Part shown: positions 19,769 to 29,209 of the stretch, piece by piece | Numbering within the stretch: position 1 is the stretch's first letter | How the letters are laid out: the number at the start of each line of letters is the position of its first letter | NCBI GenBank assembly: GCA_020056305.1 | Contig: JAGVIA010000045.1 | Location: 1-34,810 of the forward strand | Direction: 5' to 3' | From: an archaeon | GTDB lineage: Archaea; Micrarchaeota; Micrarchaeia; Anstonellales; Anstonellaceae | Length of the DNA: 34,810 bases | Notes under the pieces: generated by a model | The model's input: the letters and a program-made list of their open reading frames with translations, nothing else | Database searches by the model: none | What the model was told of the DNA's origin: nothing | Translations under genes and position numbers: made by a program

Positions 19769-20563
19769 TCACTCCATTCGCTGTTCCGCCTGCGGCTTGT
19801 AAGCCAGCGCCTGAAGACGTTGAGAAGGTGGGAAGAAGGCACATACGTACAATGGTCTGTAACCGCGAGCAAAAAGGCCGAGATATTTATATGTATTTAT
19901 TTTATTCGTATCTGCTAGTAGTTCGCGTAAAGTCTCCTCCGATGCATTCGAGATAACTCTGTCTTCTATTCGGATGAGATGAAAATGTTGCTCACGTGGC
20001 TGGGCGTCAGGCTCGGCGTCAATAGGGATGCCAAACTTGCTTTCTGTTGGATGGTGAAAAGGATCTCTGGCAACATTTTGAATTAATGTAAAGTTACTTG
20101 CATCGTCCACAACACAAGTAGCAATGCTGTGTCTTTCTAGCTCTTCGAGACTTTCTATTCTCTTTCCATTCTTGCCTTCCACTCGTATGATACTGTTTCC
20201 CTTCCCGTCAAAGCCCTGCGGCATTGCGAGAAGACCGCTTGCGCGCCAGTATTCCTTATCCACAAGCAAGCGACATTCTTCGCCTGTCTTTGGGTCAGCA
20301 AAAGTGTGAAACTCGCCGAATTTGCCATTGGTAGTTGCAACTAGGGGATTTGCCCATACAAAAGTCCCATCCGTCTCACCCATCGCTTTCCATACACGAG
20401 TCCCATCCCATTCTACACGGTTTATTACATTCAGATGCGCGTTTCCGCCATTGAAAAGTATTGTAAGCCCTAACCGGTTTGCCTCCACGATTGCGCCTAG
20501 AGAAGTAAGACGGCGCCCCTGGGCTATTTGTGATATCTCTGGGGCTTGGGTTTTCAGGTTCAT
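19769..20563 (-). CDS. Hypothetical protein (264 aa), no family recognised
   Basis: Intact ORF with strong SD (AGGAGGT) before ATG at 20563; convergent with gyrB. Confidence 0.75.
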   Translation of the reverse strand: MNLKTQAPEISQIAQGRRLTSLGAIVEANRLGLTILFNGGNAHLNVINRVEWDGTRVWKAMGETDGTFVWANPLVATTNGKFGEFHTFADPKTGEECRLLVDKEYWRASGLLAMPQGFDGKGNSIIRVEGKNGKRIESLEELERHSIATCVVDDASNFTLIQNVARDPFHHPTESKFGIPIDAEPDAQPREQHFHLIRIEDRVISNASEETLRELLADTNKINTYKYLGLFARGYRPLYVCAFFPPSQRLQALAYKPQAEQRME

Positions 20564-20584
20564 TGTTATACCTCCTGTTCCTTT

Positions 20585-20632
20585 GTGGTATTAGCATATA
20601 TTTAATAAAATGCGGTGTTGTAACAATACCAC
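20585..20632. promoter_or_regulatory. Inverted repeat GTGGTATT...AATACCAC flanking the TATA box of the TrmB-like gene
   Basis: Perfect 8-bp arms at 20585-20592 and 20625-20632, with CATATATTTAATA between them. Confidence 0.5.
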
Positions 20633-20633
20633 T

Positions 20634-21380
20634 ATGGGCAGCAACAAAGAGCTTCTAAGCAGAATTGGCTTTTCTGACGGCGAAGGAAAAGTATATGAGG
20701 TTATAATGGGCTCGGAGAATGCCTCGCTCCAGTATGTGCATGAGCAGACCGGCATGGAGCGCCGCAACGTCTACGATATCATAAACAAGCTCGTCAGCAA
20801 GGGGCTTGTGACGTACTTCACTGATAACAAGCGCAAAATATACCGTGCCACGCATCCTAAAAACATACTTGCCTATTTCGACCAGCAGCAAAATGACATC
20901 GAGAAGAAAAAAGAGTTGTTTGCGCAGGGCTTGCCGGAGCTTGTGAAGCAATACGAGGCATCAAAGCCGGAATTCAACGCCCGCATCTATAGGGGAAAGG
21001 AAGGCATAAAGGCGCTGTTCAACGAGATGCTGGACTACAAAGACCATTATTTTATCGGGGGCAATTGGGGGATTGTAAAATACGCCGGCAGGGAATGGTG
21101 GGACCTTTGGGACAGAAAAAGAGTGGCGCGGAAAATTTGGTGGCATGACATCATTACTGCTGCTTTTCTGGCGAAAAATCCGCCTATGAAAAAATATTAT
21201 GAGTATCGGGTGCTGCCAGAGGAATTCGGCTCGCCTAACGTCATTTTGATTTTCGGGGACAGGCTCGTGAATTTGTTCTGGGGCGAGCCGCTGCTGGCAT
21301 TTGAAATAGAGAACAAGGAGATAAGCGAAAACTATTTGCATTACTTTAACTATTTGTGGAAAAGGTTGGGGAAAAAATAG
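20634..21380 (+). CDS. TrmB-family-like transcriptional regulator
   Basis: N-terminal wHTH (LLSRIGFSDGEGKVYEVIMGSENASLQYVHEQTGMERRNVYDIINKLVSKGLVTYF) with a C-terminal effector-like domain. Confidence 0.8.
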   Translation: MGSNKELLSRIGFSDGEGKVYEVIMGSENASLQYVHEQTGMERRNVYDIINKLVSKGLVTYFTDNKRKIYRATHPKNILAYFDQQQNDIEKKKELFAQGLPELVKQYEASKPEFNARIYRGKEGIKALFNEMLDYKDHYFIGGNWGIVKYAGREWWDLWDRKRVARKIWWHDIITAAFLAKNPPMKKYYEYRVLPEEFGSPNVILIFGDRLVNLFWGEPLLAFEIENKEISENYLHYFNYLWKRLGKK

Positions 21381-21386
21381 GGCTGT

Positions 21387-22028
21387 TCAAATCATGTGCC
21401 CCATTTTCCTTCTCTTTGCCTCAAGATAGGACTTATTGTATTGCGTGGGCTTGGTGTGAAGCGGGATGCGCGAAAGCACTTTTATCCCGTATTTTCGCAA
21501 AGCCGCGATTTTTTTGGGGTTGTTTGTTATCAGGTTTATTGATGCCGGGCCCAGCAATTTTATCATCTTTGCAGCAAGGCGGTAATCGCGCAAGTCAGAG
21601 GGGAAGCCAAGCTTGATATTTGCCTGAACAGTGTCAAGCCCCTTGTCCTGCAAGGAATATGCGCGTATCTTGTTGATGAGGCCGATGCCCCTGCCTTCCT
21701 GGCGCACGTAAAGGACGGCGCCTGTGCCCCGTGACTCGATGTAGGAGAGCGCCCATTCAAGCTGGCTGCGGCAGTCGCAGCGAAGAGAGCCAATTGCATC
21801 GCCAGTGAGGCATTCCGAGTGCAGGCGCAATGGCACTGCGGATTTGCCCGAAATATCGCCTTTTACGATGGCAACGTGCTCCTTGCCGTCAATGGTATTG
21901 CAGAAGGTGAAAATTTTGAAAGTGCCAAAGCGCGTGGGCAGCTTTGCATCCGCCACTATGTGCACGTGCGGCTTTTTGTTCCTGCAGGAAAACTGCATGC
22001 TAGGAGGTATTCGGATTGTTTCGGACAT
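21387..22028 (-). CDS. ribA: GTP cyclohydrolase II
   Basis: HSECLTGDAIGSLRCDCRSQL zinc-site motif, YVRQEGRGIGLINKIRAYSLQD, NNPKKIAALRKYGIKV. Confidence 0.93.
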   Translation of the reverse strand: MSETIRIPPSMQFSCRNKKPHVHIVADAKLPTRFGTFKIFTFCNTIDGKEHVAIVKGDISGKSAVPLRLHSECLTGDAIGSLRCDCRSQLEWALSYIESRGTGAVLYVRQEGRGIGLINKIRAYSLQDKGLDTVQANIKLGFPSDLRDYRLAAKMIKLLGPASINLITNNPKKIAALRKYGIKVLSRIPLHTKPTQYNKSYLEAKRRKMGHMI

Positions 22029-22150
22029 GGAATATCATCCAGTTATGCTCAAAAGTTGCTTACTTGGGCTTAAAATATAAGCGTGCCGCATCGTTTTCAG
22101 GTAGGCATTTTGGGGCATGGAAATGCGAGGCTTTTTATACCCCAATTGCG

Positions 22151-22181
22151 TATATATTTCATTGATTTTTACGACGTAAAT
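22151..22181 (+). promoter_or_regulatory. gyrA promoter: TATA (TATATATTTC) and palindrome TTTACG-A-CGTAAA
   Basis: TATA at 22151-22160; palindrome 22168-22180 centred on 22174; core ACGACGT versus ACGTCGT upstream of gyrB. Confidence 0.5.
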
Positions 22182-22239
22182 GCGCCCTGCGACAATGCTT
22201 GAACTTTAGCCCAAATGCTATGCAAAATTAGTGGTTTTG

Positions 22240-25200
22240 ATGGACGAAAAATCTGAATATTCGCATGGGAAAATTACCGACAAGCCTGTTGAGTCCGAGC
22301 TTCGCGCATCCTACCTGGATTATGCCATGTCAGTAATAGTGGGCAGGGCGCTGCCTGACATTCGTGACGGGCTAAAGCCAGTGCACCGCCGCATCCTTTT
22401 TGCCATGCATGAGCTTGGGAATTCGCATGACAAGCCGTACAAGAAGTCCGCGCGCGTAGTAGGCGAGACTTTAGGAAAATTCCATCCGCACGGCGATGTC
22501 GCTATATATGATTCGATTGTGCGCATGGTGCAGGATTTCTCATTGCGCTATCCGCTCATTGACGGGCAGGGGAATTTTGGATGCTTTACAAAGGATACCA
22601 AGGTCCAGCTGGCAGATGGGCGAAGCATAAACTTCGGCGAGCTTGTAGATGAGGAGAGCGCTGGAAAGGAAAATTATACGTTTACAGTAGATAGGGAGGG
22701 TAGGATAAAGATAGGTAAAATCACAAAGCCGCGCCTGACTATCAAGAATGCCGAACTTATGAAAGTTGTGCTGGACAGCGGGGATGAGATACGCTGCACG
22801 CCAAACCACAGGTTCATGCTCCGAACCGGAGAGTACAAGGAGGCCCGGCATTTGCAGGCTGGGGACTCACTTATGCCCCTGTACACAAAGCTCTCTTCTA
22901 AAGAACCGGACCCGGATTTGGCAGGATATGAAATGATAATGCAGCCTGCAAATGGCAATTGGGAATACTCGCATCGGCTGGCTGACGAATGGAATATTGA
23001 GCATCGCGCATACGCCAAATCAGCGGGAAGAATAAGGCATCACTTGGATTTCAACAAACTGAACAATAATCCGACTAACATTAGGAGGATGAAATGGGGG
23101 GAGCACTGGAAGACCCATTACCTGCAAGCGTCGGAAAAACACAGAAACGACAGCAATTATAGGGAAAAGTTGGCTGAAGGAAGAAGGCGCTTCTGGAACA
23201 ACGATGCAAATCGAGACAGATATTCTGAAAGGTTAAGCAAAAGAAACAGAGAAAACTGGTCAAAATCAGCCTATAGGGCAGGGAAGAGAGAGCAGCTAAG
23301 CAAAATAAACAAGGAATACATTGCGGCACATCCAGAGAGAAAACAGGAATTTAGCCTGAGGGCGACCAAGACGCTCAAAAGACTATGGCAAGACCCGCGT
23401 TATCGAAGCTTCATGCACCAGAAAATCATAAAGGCAAACAAGAACCATCTTTCGAATAAAACAGGGAAGCTGAAATTCCTTGCAATATGCAAACATGTCC
23501 TGGCTCAAGGCAATGTTATTTGCCAGGAATCATACGGACAGATGCGAAATAAGGTTTATCCTTATGGCCATGCAACAACGTGGAAAAAGGGGTTGCAAAA
23601 GTACTTTGAAAACAATGTTTCGCTAGTTCTATGCGAATTGAATGGCAATCATAAGGTCGCAAGAACCGAATTTCTGGCTGAACGCGAGGACGTTTATGAC
23701 CTTACTGTGAATGGAACGCACAATTTTGCCCTTGCCTGCGGCGTGTTTGTCCACAATTCTGTTGACGGGGACGCTGCAGCTGCCATGAGGTATACTGAAA
23801 TCCGGCTTGGCAGGATGGCAGAGGAGATGCTCTCGGACATTGACATGGAGACTGTGGATTTTGCGCCGAACTTTGACGGGAGCCTCAAAGAGCCTCTTGT
23901 GCTTCCTTCCAAAATACCGAATTTGCTCATAAACGGCTCATCAGGCATTGCGGTTGGAATGGCGACAAACATACCTCCGCACAATTTGACCGAAGTGATT
24001 GACGGCATGGTTGCGCTAATTGACAAGCCTGCACTTGCGTTTGAAGAATTGATTGGCATTGTGAAGGGGCCTGACTTTCCAACAGGCGGGATGATTGTCG
24101 GCAGGCGGGGCATCATAGAGGCATATGCAAAAGGCAGGGGCACAATACGCGTTAGGGGAAAGGCGGAAATCGTTGACAAGGGAGACAGGAAGCGCATCGT
24201 GATTAAGGAAATACCGTACATGGTGAACAAGGCTGAGCTTATTGAAAAAATCGCAACGCTTGTGAAAGACAAGCAGATTGAGGGCATTTCAGACATAGCC
24301 GACAGGTCTGACAAGGACGGGCTTGAAGTGGTGATTGACCTTAAGCGGGATGCTAATGCAGATGTGGTGCTAAACCAGCTGTATGCGCGCACCGCGCTTG
24401 AGGGCACGTTTGGGATAATGAGCATCGCGCTTGTGAACAACGAGCCAAAGACATTGCCGCTTGCAGACATGCTCAGGGAATTCATAAACCACAGGCGTCA
24501 AGTCGTGCGCAGGAGATGCATGTTCGAGCTTGCGCGCGCAGAGGAGAAGAAGCACGTGCTTGAGGGAATCAAGATTGCGCTTGCGAACATTGATGGCATC
24601 ATAAAGACTGTGAAGGCCGCGGAGAACACACATGTTGCGCGAGACGGGCTAATGGCAGTGTTCGGGCTGACCGAGAAGCAGGCGGATGCAATCCTTGAGA
24701 TGAAGATACAGAGGATTGCAAGGCTTGAGACAAAGAAAGTGATTGACGAGCATGCCGAGCTTGTGAAAAAAGCCGAGTGGCTAAATGCCGTGCTTGCCGA
24801 TGAGAACAGGATATTTGGAATCATAAAAGACGAGCTTGCGGAAATTCGGAAAAAGTACGGGGATGGAAGAAAGACCGAGATTGTGGATGATGAGGAAGAG
24901 ATTGAGATCGAGGACCTTATTCCGGATGAGCAGGTTGCAATCATTGTCACTGAGAACAATTACATAAAGAGGATGCCTGTCGCCGAATACAAGGCGCAGC
25001 GGCGGGGCGGAAAGGGAATTATCGGCGCCGACACAAAAGAAAGTGACATTGTAAAGGACATCATTATCGCATCCACGCATGATTATTTGCTGGTGTTCAC
25101 TGACAAGGGGAATGTGCACTGGCTCAAGGTGTACAGGGTGCCCCAAGCTGGAAGGTATGCCATTGGAAAGGCGATTGTGAATCTGCTTTCAATTGAGAAA

Positions 25201-26028
25201 GAGGGCATTGCCGCATTCATTCCAGTGTCAAAATTCAAGGAAGGCGAGTTCCTTGTGATGGGGACAAAGAACGGCATAACAAAGAGAAGCGACCTGCTGG
25301 ATTACTCGAGGCCGAGGAAGGGGGGCATAATTGCGATTACGCTGCGCGAGAATGACAAGCTCATTGATGTGCTAAAGACAGATGGCAAGAGAAAAATCGT
25401 GCTTGCAACAGCGGACGGGCAGGCGATTAGGTTTGCTGAAGATGAAGTGCGCGAAATAGGCAGGACGGGACAGGGAGTCATAGGAATTCGCATGAAGGAG
25501 AAGGACGAGGTTGTCGGCATGGTGCTCGATGATGCGCCAGCAATACTCACCGTGTGCGAGAACGGGTATGGAAAGCGCACGGCAATTGAGGAATACAGGG
25601 AGCAGGGAAGGGGCGGTTCTGGCGTAATCAACATAGTGGTGGATGAGAGGAACGGCAAAGTGGTTGGCGTGCTTTCCGTGAGGGAAGATAGTGAAATTAT
25701 TGCAATGAGCTCGCGGGGCAAAGTGATACGCATGCCGGTTGCTGACATATCGGTGATTGGCAGGAACACAAAGGGAGTGCGAATCATGAAGTTGGAAGAA
25801 GGGGAGAAAGTGGTTGCGGTCGAGAGGCTGGCAAAAGAAAACGGGAATGGAGAGGAAAAGAAGGAAGAGGCAAGTGATGCGAAGGAAGGAAATGAAAGCT
25901 CTGCTGAAAAAAAATCGCAGCCGCCTGCAGATGAAGGGAAAAAACCCGCGGGCAATGAAAAGGAAGGGCAGGGGAATGCGGATGTGAAGGAAGAGGGCAA
26001 AAAAACTAATTCTTCTTCTGGCAGCTAA
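22240..26028 (+). CDS. gyrA: DNA gyrase subunit A precursor containing an in-frame intein
   Basis: Exteins carry [41 protein letters not shown] / [17 protein letters not shown], and C-terminal beta-pinwheel repeats (e.g. [11 protein letters not shown]). Confidence 0.97.
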   Translation: MDEKSEYSHGKITDKPVESELRASYLDYAMSVIVGRALPDIRDGLKPVHRRILFAMHELGNSHDKPYKKSARVVGETLGKFHPHGDVAIYDSIVRMVQDFSLRYPLIDGQGNFGCFTKDTKVQLADGRSINFGELVDEESAGKENYTFTVDREGRIKIGKITKPRLTIKNAELMKVVLDSGDEIRCTPNHRFMLRTGEYKEARHLQAGDSLMPLYTKLSSKEPDPDLAGYEMIMQPANGNWEYSHRLADEWNIEHRAYAKSAGRIRHHLDFNKLNNNPTNIRRMKWGEHWKTHYLQASEKHRNDSNYREKLAEGRRRFWNNDANRDRYSERLSKRNRENWSKSAYRAGKREQLSKINKEYIAAHPERKQEFSLRATKTLKRLWQDPRYRSFMHQKIIKANKNHLSNKTGKLKFLAICKHVLAQGNVICQESYGQMRNKVYPYGHATTWKKGLQKYFENNVSLVLCELNGNHKVARTEFLAEREDVYDLTVNGTHNFALACGVFVHNSVDGDAAAAMRYTEIRLGRMAEEMLSDIDMETVDFAPNFDGSLKEPLVLPSKIPNLLINGSSGIAVGMATNIPPHNLTEVIDGMVALIDKPALAFEELIGIVKGPDFPTGGMIVGRRGIIEAYAKGRGTIRVRGKAEIVDKGDRKRIVIKEIPYMVNKAELIEKIATLVKDKQIEGISDIADRSDKDGLEVVIDLKRDANADVVLNQLYARTALEGTFGIMSIALVNNEPKTLPLADMLREFINHRRQVVRRRCMFELARAEEKKHVLEGIKIALANIDGIIKTVKAAENTHVARDGLMAVFGLTEKQADAILEMKIQRIARLETKKVIDEHAELVKKAEWLNAVLADENRIFGIIKDELAEIRKKYGDGRKTEIVDDEEEIEIEDLIPDEQVAIIVTENNYIKRMPVAEYKAQRRGGKGIIGADTKESDIVKDIIIASTHDYLLVFTDKGNVHWLKVYRVPQAGRYAIGKAIVNLLSIEKEGIAAFIPVSKFKEGEFLVMGTKNGITKRSDLLDYSRPRKGGIIAITLRENDKLIDVLKTDGKRKIVLATADGQAIRFAEDEVREIGRTGQGVIGIRMKEKDEVVGMVLDDAPAILTVCENGYGKRTAIEEYREQGRGGSGVINIVVDERNGKVVGVLSVREDSEIIAMSSRGKVIRMPVADISVIGRNTKGVRIMKLEEGEKVVAVERLAKENGNGEEKKEEASDAKEGNESSAEKKSQPPADEGKKPAGNEKEGQGNADVKEEGKKTNSSSGS
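22582..23757 (+). mobile_element. Intein (392 aa) in GyrA with HNH-type homing endonuclease domain
   Basis: Starts [13 protein letters not shown] (block A); [27 protein letters not shown] (block B-like); ends [20 protein letters not shown] followed by Ser (F/G blocks). Endonuclease-like [28 protein letters not shown] resembles HNH. Flanking exteins join as GQGNFG-SVDGD. Confidence 0.93.
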
Positions 26029-26750
26029 AGCAGCAGCGCGCGCAATTTTTGCATTATTTTCAAGCCGGCTATTTTTCCCATTATGCCCCCTGCCGCAAGG
26101 AGCGCAAGCAGTAGCGATATGCCCAACGTGAACTGCATTGTGATTTCTTCGGTGCCCGGTACGAGTGGAGGGTGCACGCCGACAGCGTAATCAAAATAGA
26201 GGTCTATTGCACTGAGCAGCAGGAATGCGAGTATGGCAATTTTTGGGAATTTCTTTGGGTACATGAGCGCGCCTTCAAGCGCCATGCCAAAATGCCCGGG
26301 CACCAGCACAAGCGTGGGCAATATGTACGGAAACACTGTGTAGAGGGGCAGGCTGTAGAAGATGACAAACAATGTCCAGAGCGCGTATTTCACCATGCCA
26401 AGGGAAACAATTAAGTCAAATGTTTTTGAGCGCACAATGCCAAGAAGCGAAAGGGATGCGAGGAAAATGTAAAACGGGCAGTCTGGCACGAAAGGCCAGA
26501 GGTAGAGCGGGGTATTGGTAAGCTGGGTCCAGTAGAACCAGACTCCTGTTGCGATGCCTGCGGCATTCAGGAAAAGGACAGAGTCAAAGAGCTTGCCGTG
26601 CTGGTGCGAAATGGCATAGGTGTCGCCGTGGGATGCATCATCGCCGGCGCTTGCCCTTTCCCCCATGCTGCCGTCTGATGCGCCATCGTTTTTGCTGGCG
26701 GGGAATTGCGAGTTTTGCAAATGCTGCTTTGTTTTTTCCTTTTCGACCAT
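26025..26750 (-). CDS. DUF1405/YpjA-like integral membrane protein
   Basis: [30 protein letters not shown]..., [27 protein letters not shown] resemble the DUF1405 family. Confidence 0.7.
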   Translation of the reverse strand: MVEKEKTKQHLQNSQFPASKNDGASDGSMGERASAGDDASHGDTYAISHQHGKLFDSVLFLNAAGIATGVWFYWTQLTNTPLYLWPFVPDCPFYIFLASLSLLGIVRSKTFDLIVSLGMVKYALWTLFVIFYSLPLYTVFPYILPTLVLVPGHFGMALEGALMYPKKFPKIAILAFLLLSAIDLYFDYAVGVHPPLVPGTEEITMQFTLGISLLLALLAAGGIMGKIAGLKIMQKLRALLL

Positions 26751-26760
26751 CCAAAACGCC

Positions 26761-27243
26761 TTATTCCTTTCTTATTTGCGATGCCGGGACTCCGCCAACA
26801 AATGCACCCGGGCGCACATCGGAATTCACTAGTGACATTGAGGAGACTATTGCCCCGTCGCCTATTTTTACCCCGGGCAATATCGTGCAGTTGGCGCCAA
26901 TAAGTGCGCCTTTCCCTACTTCCACCTTGCCGACGCGGTATTCGCCAATCAGGAACTCATGCGCGAGAATGGTGGTGTTGTAGCCGATTATGCATCCTTC
27001 GCCAAGCTCGATCAGCTCAGGGTAGAAGAAATCAAGGGTGGCGCCAAACGCGATTGCGGCGCCATTCCCGACTTTCATGCCGGTGAGGCGGTAGAGGAAA
27101 TTCTTGAGATGGAGCGACGGGAGATAGCGGCAGCCATAGATGATGATGAAATTGAATAGCGTGCCAATGGGGTTTTTCACCTGCCAGAGCATGTGAAGCG
27201 AATTGTACTTGCCAGAGTATTTGATGGATTGGACGCGCCGCAT
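26761..27243 (-). CDS. Left-handed beta-helix (hexapeptide) acyltransferase
   Basis: Hexapeptide-type repeats: IELGEGCIIGYNTTILAHEF, VEVGKGALIGANCTILPGVKIGDGAIVSSMSLVNSDVRPGAFVGGVPA. Confidence 0.85.
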   Translation of the reverse strand: MRRVQSIKYSGKYNSLHMLWQVKNPIGTLFNFIIIYGCRYLPSLHLKNFLYRLTGMKVGNGAAIAFGATLDFFYPELIELGEGCIIGYNTTILAHEFLIGEYRVGKVEVGKGALIGANCTILPGVKIGDGAIVSSMSLVNSDVRPGAFVGGVPASQIRKE

Positions 27244-27274
27244 AGGATGGATTTGCGCATTGGATATAAAAAGG

Positions 27275-27835
27275 CTAGGAATTGGCAGAAGTGATTATCT
27301 TTGCCACGAACTCGCCTATTTTCGCATTGAGGTAGGTTTCGAACGGGCCGTATGCCAGCGTGCAGTCGCCCCCGCGCCGCGGGCAGTCGCGCGCAGACTT
27401 CCACAGGTCCATGAGCTGCACATCTCCCGTCGCATTCACCGCCTTGTCCGCTGCCATGAGCCGCGAATACCCCGGGATTTTGCCGGATTTTATCACTTCA
27501 AAATAGAGGGCTTCGGCATTTCGGTAAGGCGCAAGCTCTGAGATGTTGTTTTTCACAAGCGCAACCTCTCCTGATAGAATGTCGTAGGAATCCTGGAGGG
27601 CTGCGCATGAGGTGCCGGTCTGGCCGCACTGCTGCGAGAGGGCGTCATAGTCCTGCGTGCATTTTGAGAGCGAGGAGCGCGCAAGGGAGCACTGCGTTTC
27701 AAGCTCGGACACTTTTGCAGTTGCATCGGATGCCTGCTTTGCATACGCGTCGCGCTCCGCTTTGAGTGCCGCCTCATTTCCGATGCAGCCGAAAAAAAGG
27801 ATTAAGATGAAAATGAATGCAACCAGAATCTTCAT
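27275..27835 (-). CDS. Lipoprotein with coiled-coil region
   Basis: MKILVAFIFILILFFGCIG lipobox-like signal, then a heptad-like helix. Confidence 0.75.
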   Translation of the reverse strand: MKILVAFIFILILFFGCIGNEAALKAERDAYAKQASDATAKVSELETQCSLARSSLSKCTQDYDALSQQCGQTGTSCAALQDSYDILSGEVALVKNNISELAPYRNAEALYFEVIKSGKIPGYSRLMAADKAVNATGDVQLMDLWKSARDCPRRGGDCTLAYGPFETYLNAKIGEFVAKIITSANS

Positions 27836-27900
27836 ATTGGCACCTGCAAGAGAACCTCGGGGAAGGAATAAAAAGGCGCAGCTTGGGGCACAAAAATGTG

Positions 27901-27939
27901 TGTTAAGTTCTTATTAACAGTGTTAATACCGTATTAACA
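27901..27939. promoter_or_regulatory. Two tandem 19-bp palindromic operators upstream of the heat-shock operon
   Basis: TGTTAAGTTCTTATTAACA (27901-27919) and TGTTAATACCGTATTAACA (27921-27939), centres 20 bp apart, immediately upstream of TATA-like TTTAAAAAG. Confidence 0.7.
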
Positions 27940-27969
27940 TTTAAAAAGAAGCACGATGGGAACAATTGC

Positions 27970-28542
27970 ATGAAAGGCAAGCAAATGCGAAAGCAGGCGC
28001 TGCAAAAAGGGAGAAGAAATGCGAGCGGCATAATGCTCATGCAAAAGGGAGCGAGTGGAAAAACAGATATGTCATCTGGCATGCGCCCTGCAAGGCTCAT
28101 CTTGGCTGCGGGCACTGATTCGTTGCGAAGGCAGCTTGATACGCCGGAAGATGTCGAGGAGGAGCTTACGAAACTATTCCGCTCTATGCACCTCATGTCC
28201 GAGCGTGACGTGGATGCGACTGTGACACGAGTATTTAGGGCAATGATGCAGATGGGGCGCGAGGAGCCGGTTGGCTCAACGGACATATCGCGCTTCTCAG
28301 GGTTGAACAGGATTACGGTCATACATCATCTAAAGAGGCTGGAAATTGCCGGGGTGGTGAAAAAGCAGGAGGCAAAATACGTGCTCCGCTGCCAGAGCGT
28401 CGAGGGGCTAATGGAAGAGATGCGCTCTGACATGGAGCGGCAGTTTGAGCAGATGGAGGCGCTTGCAAGGCAGATTGACTTGGAATTTGGCATGTTTGAG
28501 AGGGAAATTCATGAGCGGAAAAAACGAAGCGGAAAGCGCTGA
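27970..28542 (+). CDS. HTH-containing regulator, first gene of the grpE-dnaK-dnaJ operon
   Basis: wHTH-like STDISRFSGLNRITVIHHLKRLEIAGVVKKQEAKYVLRC; C-terminal helix; overlaps grpE. Confidence 0.75.
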   Translation: MKGKQMRKQALQKGRRNASGIMLMQKGASGKTDMSSGMRPARLILAAGTDSLRRQLDTPEDVEEELTKLFRSMHLMSERDVDATVTRVFRAMMQMGREEPVGSTDISRFSGLNRITVIHHLKRLEIAGVVKKQEAKYVLRCQSVEGLMEEMRSDMERQFEQMEALARQIDLEFGMFEREIHERKKRSGKR

Positions 28543-29188
28543 TGGAACTGTTGCGGATGCGGAAAGTGCGCAGGATATGGCAGCCGAAGGATTGCGAAAC
28601 GCCAAAACGGGAAGCGGGAAAATGGGCGCAGCTGAAAAAGAAGAGGGTGGCAAAGCTGAAAGTGCGCAAAATTCAGCGGAAGAAGTTGAAACTGCATCTG
28701 CAAAAAAAAGCGGCGAGACCCCAGAAGAGCTGACAAACCACCTAAGGCGCCTTGCTGCTGAATTTGACAATTACAAGAAGCGCGCCGCAAAGGAGAAACT
28801 TGAAAGCGAGGGCAGGGGTGTTGCGAAAATGATTGAGAATTTGCTGCCGTTCCTTGACGAGCTTGAGATGGCAGACGCGGCTGCGGAAAAATCGCAGGAC
28901 GAAGCGCTCAAGAGCGGGATGAGGATGCTTTGCTCGAAGTTCCGCGGCATTCTTGAGAAGGAAGGGCTTTCTGGAATGAACCCGGTCGGGGAGAAATTCG
29001 ACCCGTACCGGCACGAGGCAGTGATGCGCGAGGGGTCGGGCGAAGAGGAAGGCACGATTGTGAAAGTATTGAGGAAGGGGTATTTGCTGGATGGGAAAAT
29101 ATTGCGGCATGCGATGGTAAGCGTGTCGAGCGGTGCGAAAGGAAATGAGAATGGCGGAAAGAAAGATGAAGGCAAGTTGGATTCTTAG
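28511..29188 (+). CDS. grpE: GrpE nucleotide exchange factor
   Basis: RRLAAEFDNYKKRAAKEK, LLPFLDELEMA, FDPYRHEAVM, GTIVKVLRKGYLLDGKILRHAMVSVS. Confidence 0.93.
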   Translation: MSGKNEAESADGTVADAESAQDMAAEGLRNAKTGSGKMGAAEKEEGGKAESAQNSAEEVETASAKKSGETPEELTNHLRRLAAEFDNYKKRAAKEKLESEGRGVAKMIENLLPFLDELEMADAAAEKSQDEALKSGMRMLCSKFRGILEKEGLSGMNPVGEKFDPYRHEAVMREGSGEEEGTIVKVLRKGYLLDGKILRHAMVSVSSGAKGNENGGKKDEGKLDS

Positions 29189-29209
29189 GATATTTACGAG
29201 GTGTAACAC

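Noticed and set aside
23694-26000. Long antisense ORFs over gyrA (23694-24485, 25302-26000)
   Set aside because: Ser/Ile/Pro-rich shadow translations of a well-supported gyrA; no start signals.
27657-27917. ORF 27657-27917 (+)
   Set aside because: Antisense to the 27275-27835 lipoprotein gene and runs into the operator region; no coding support.
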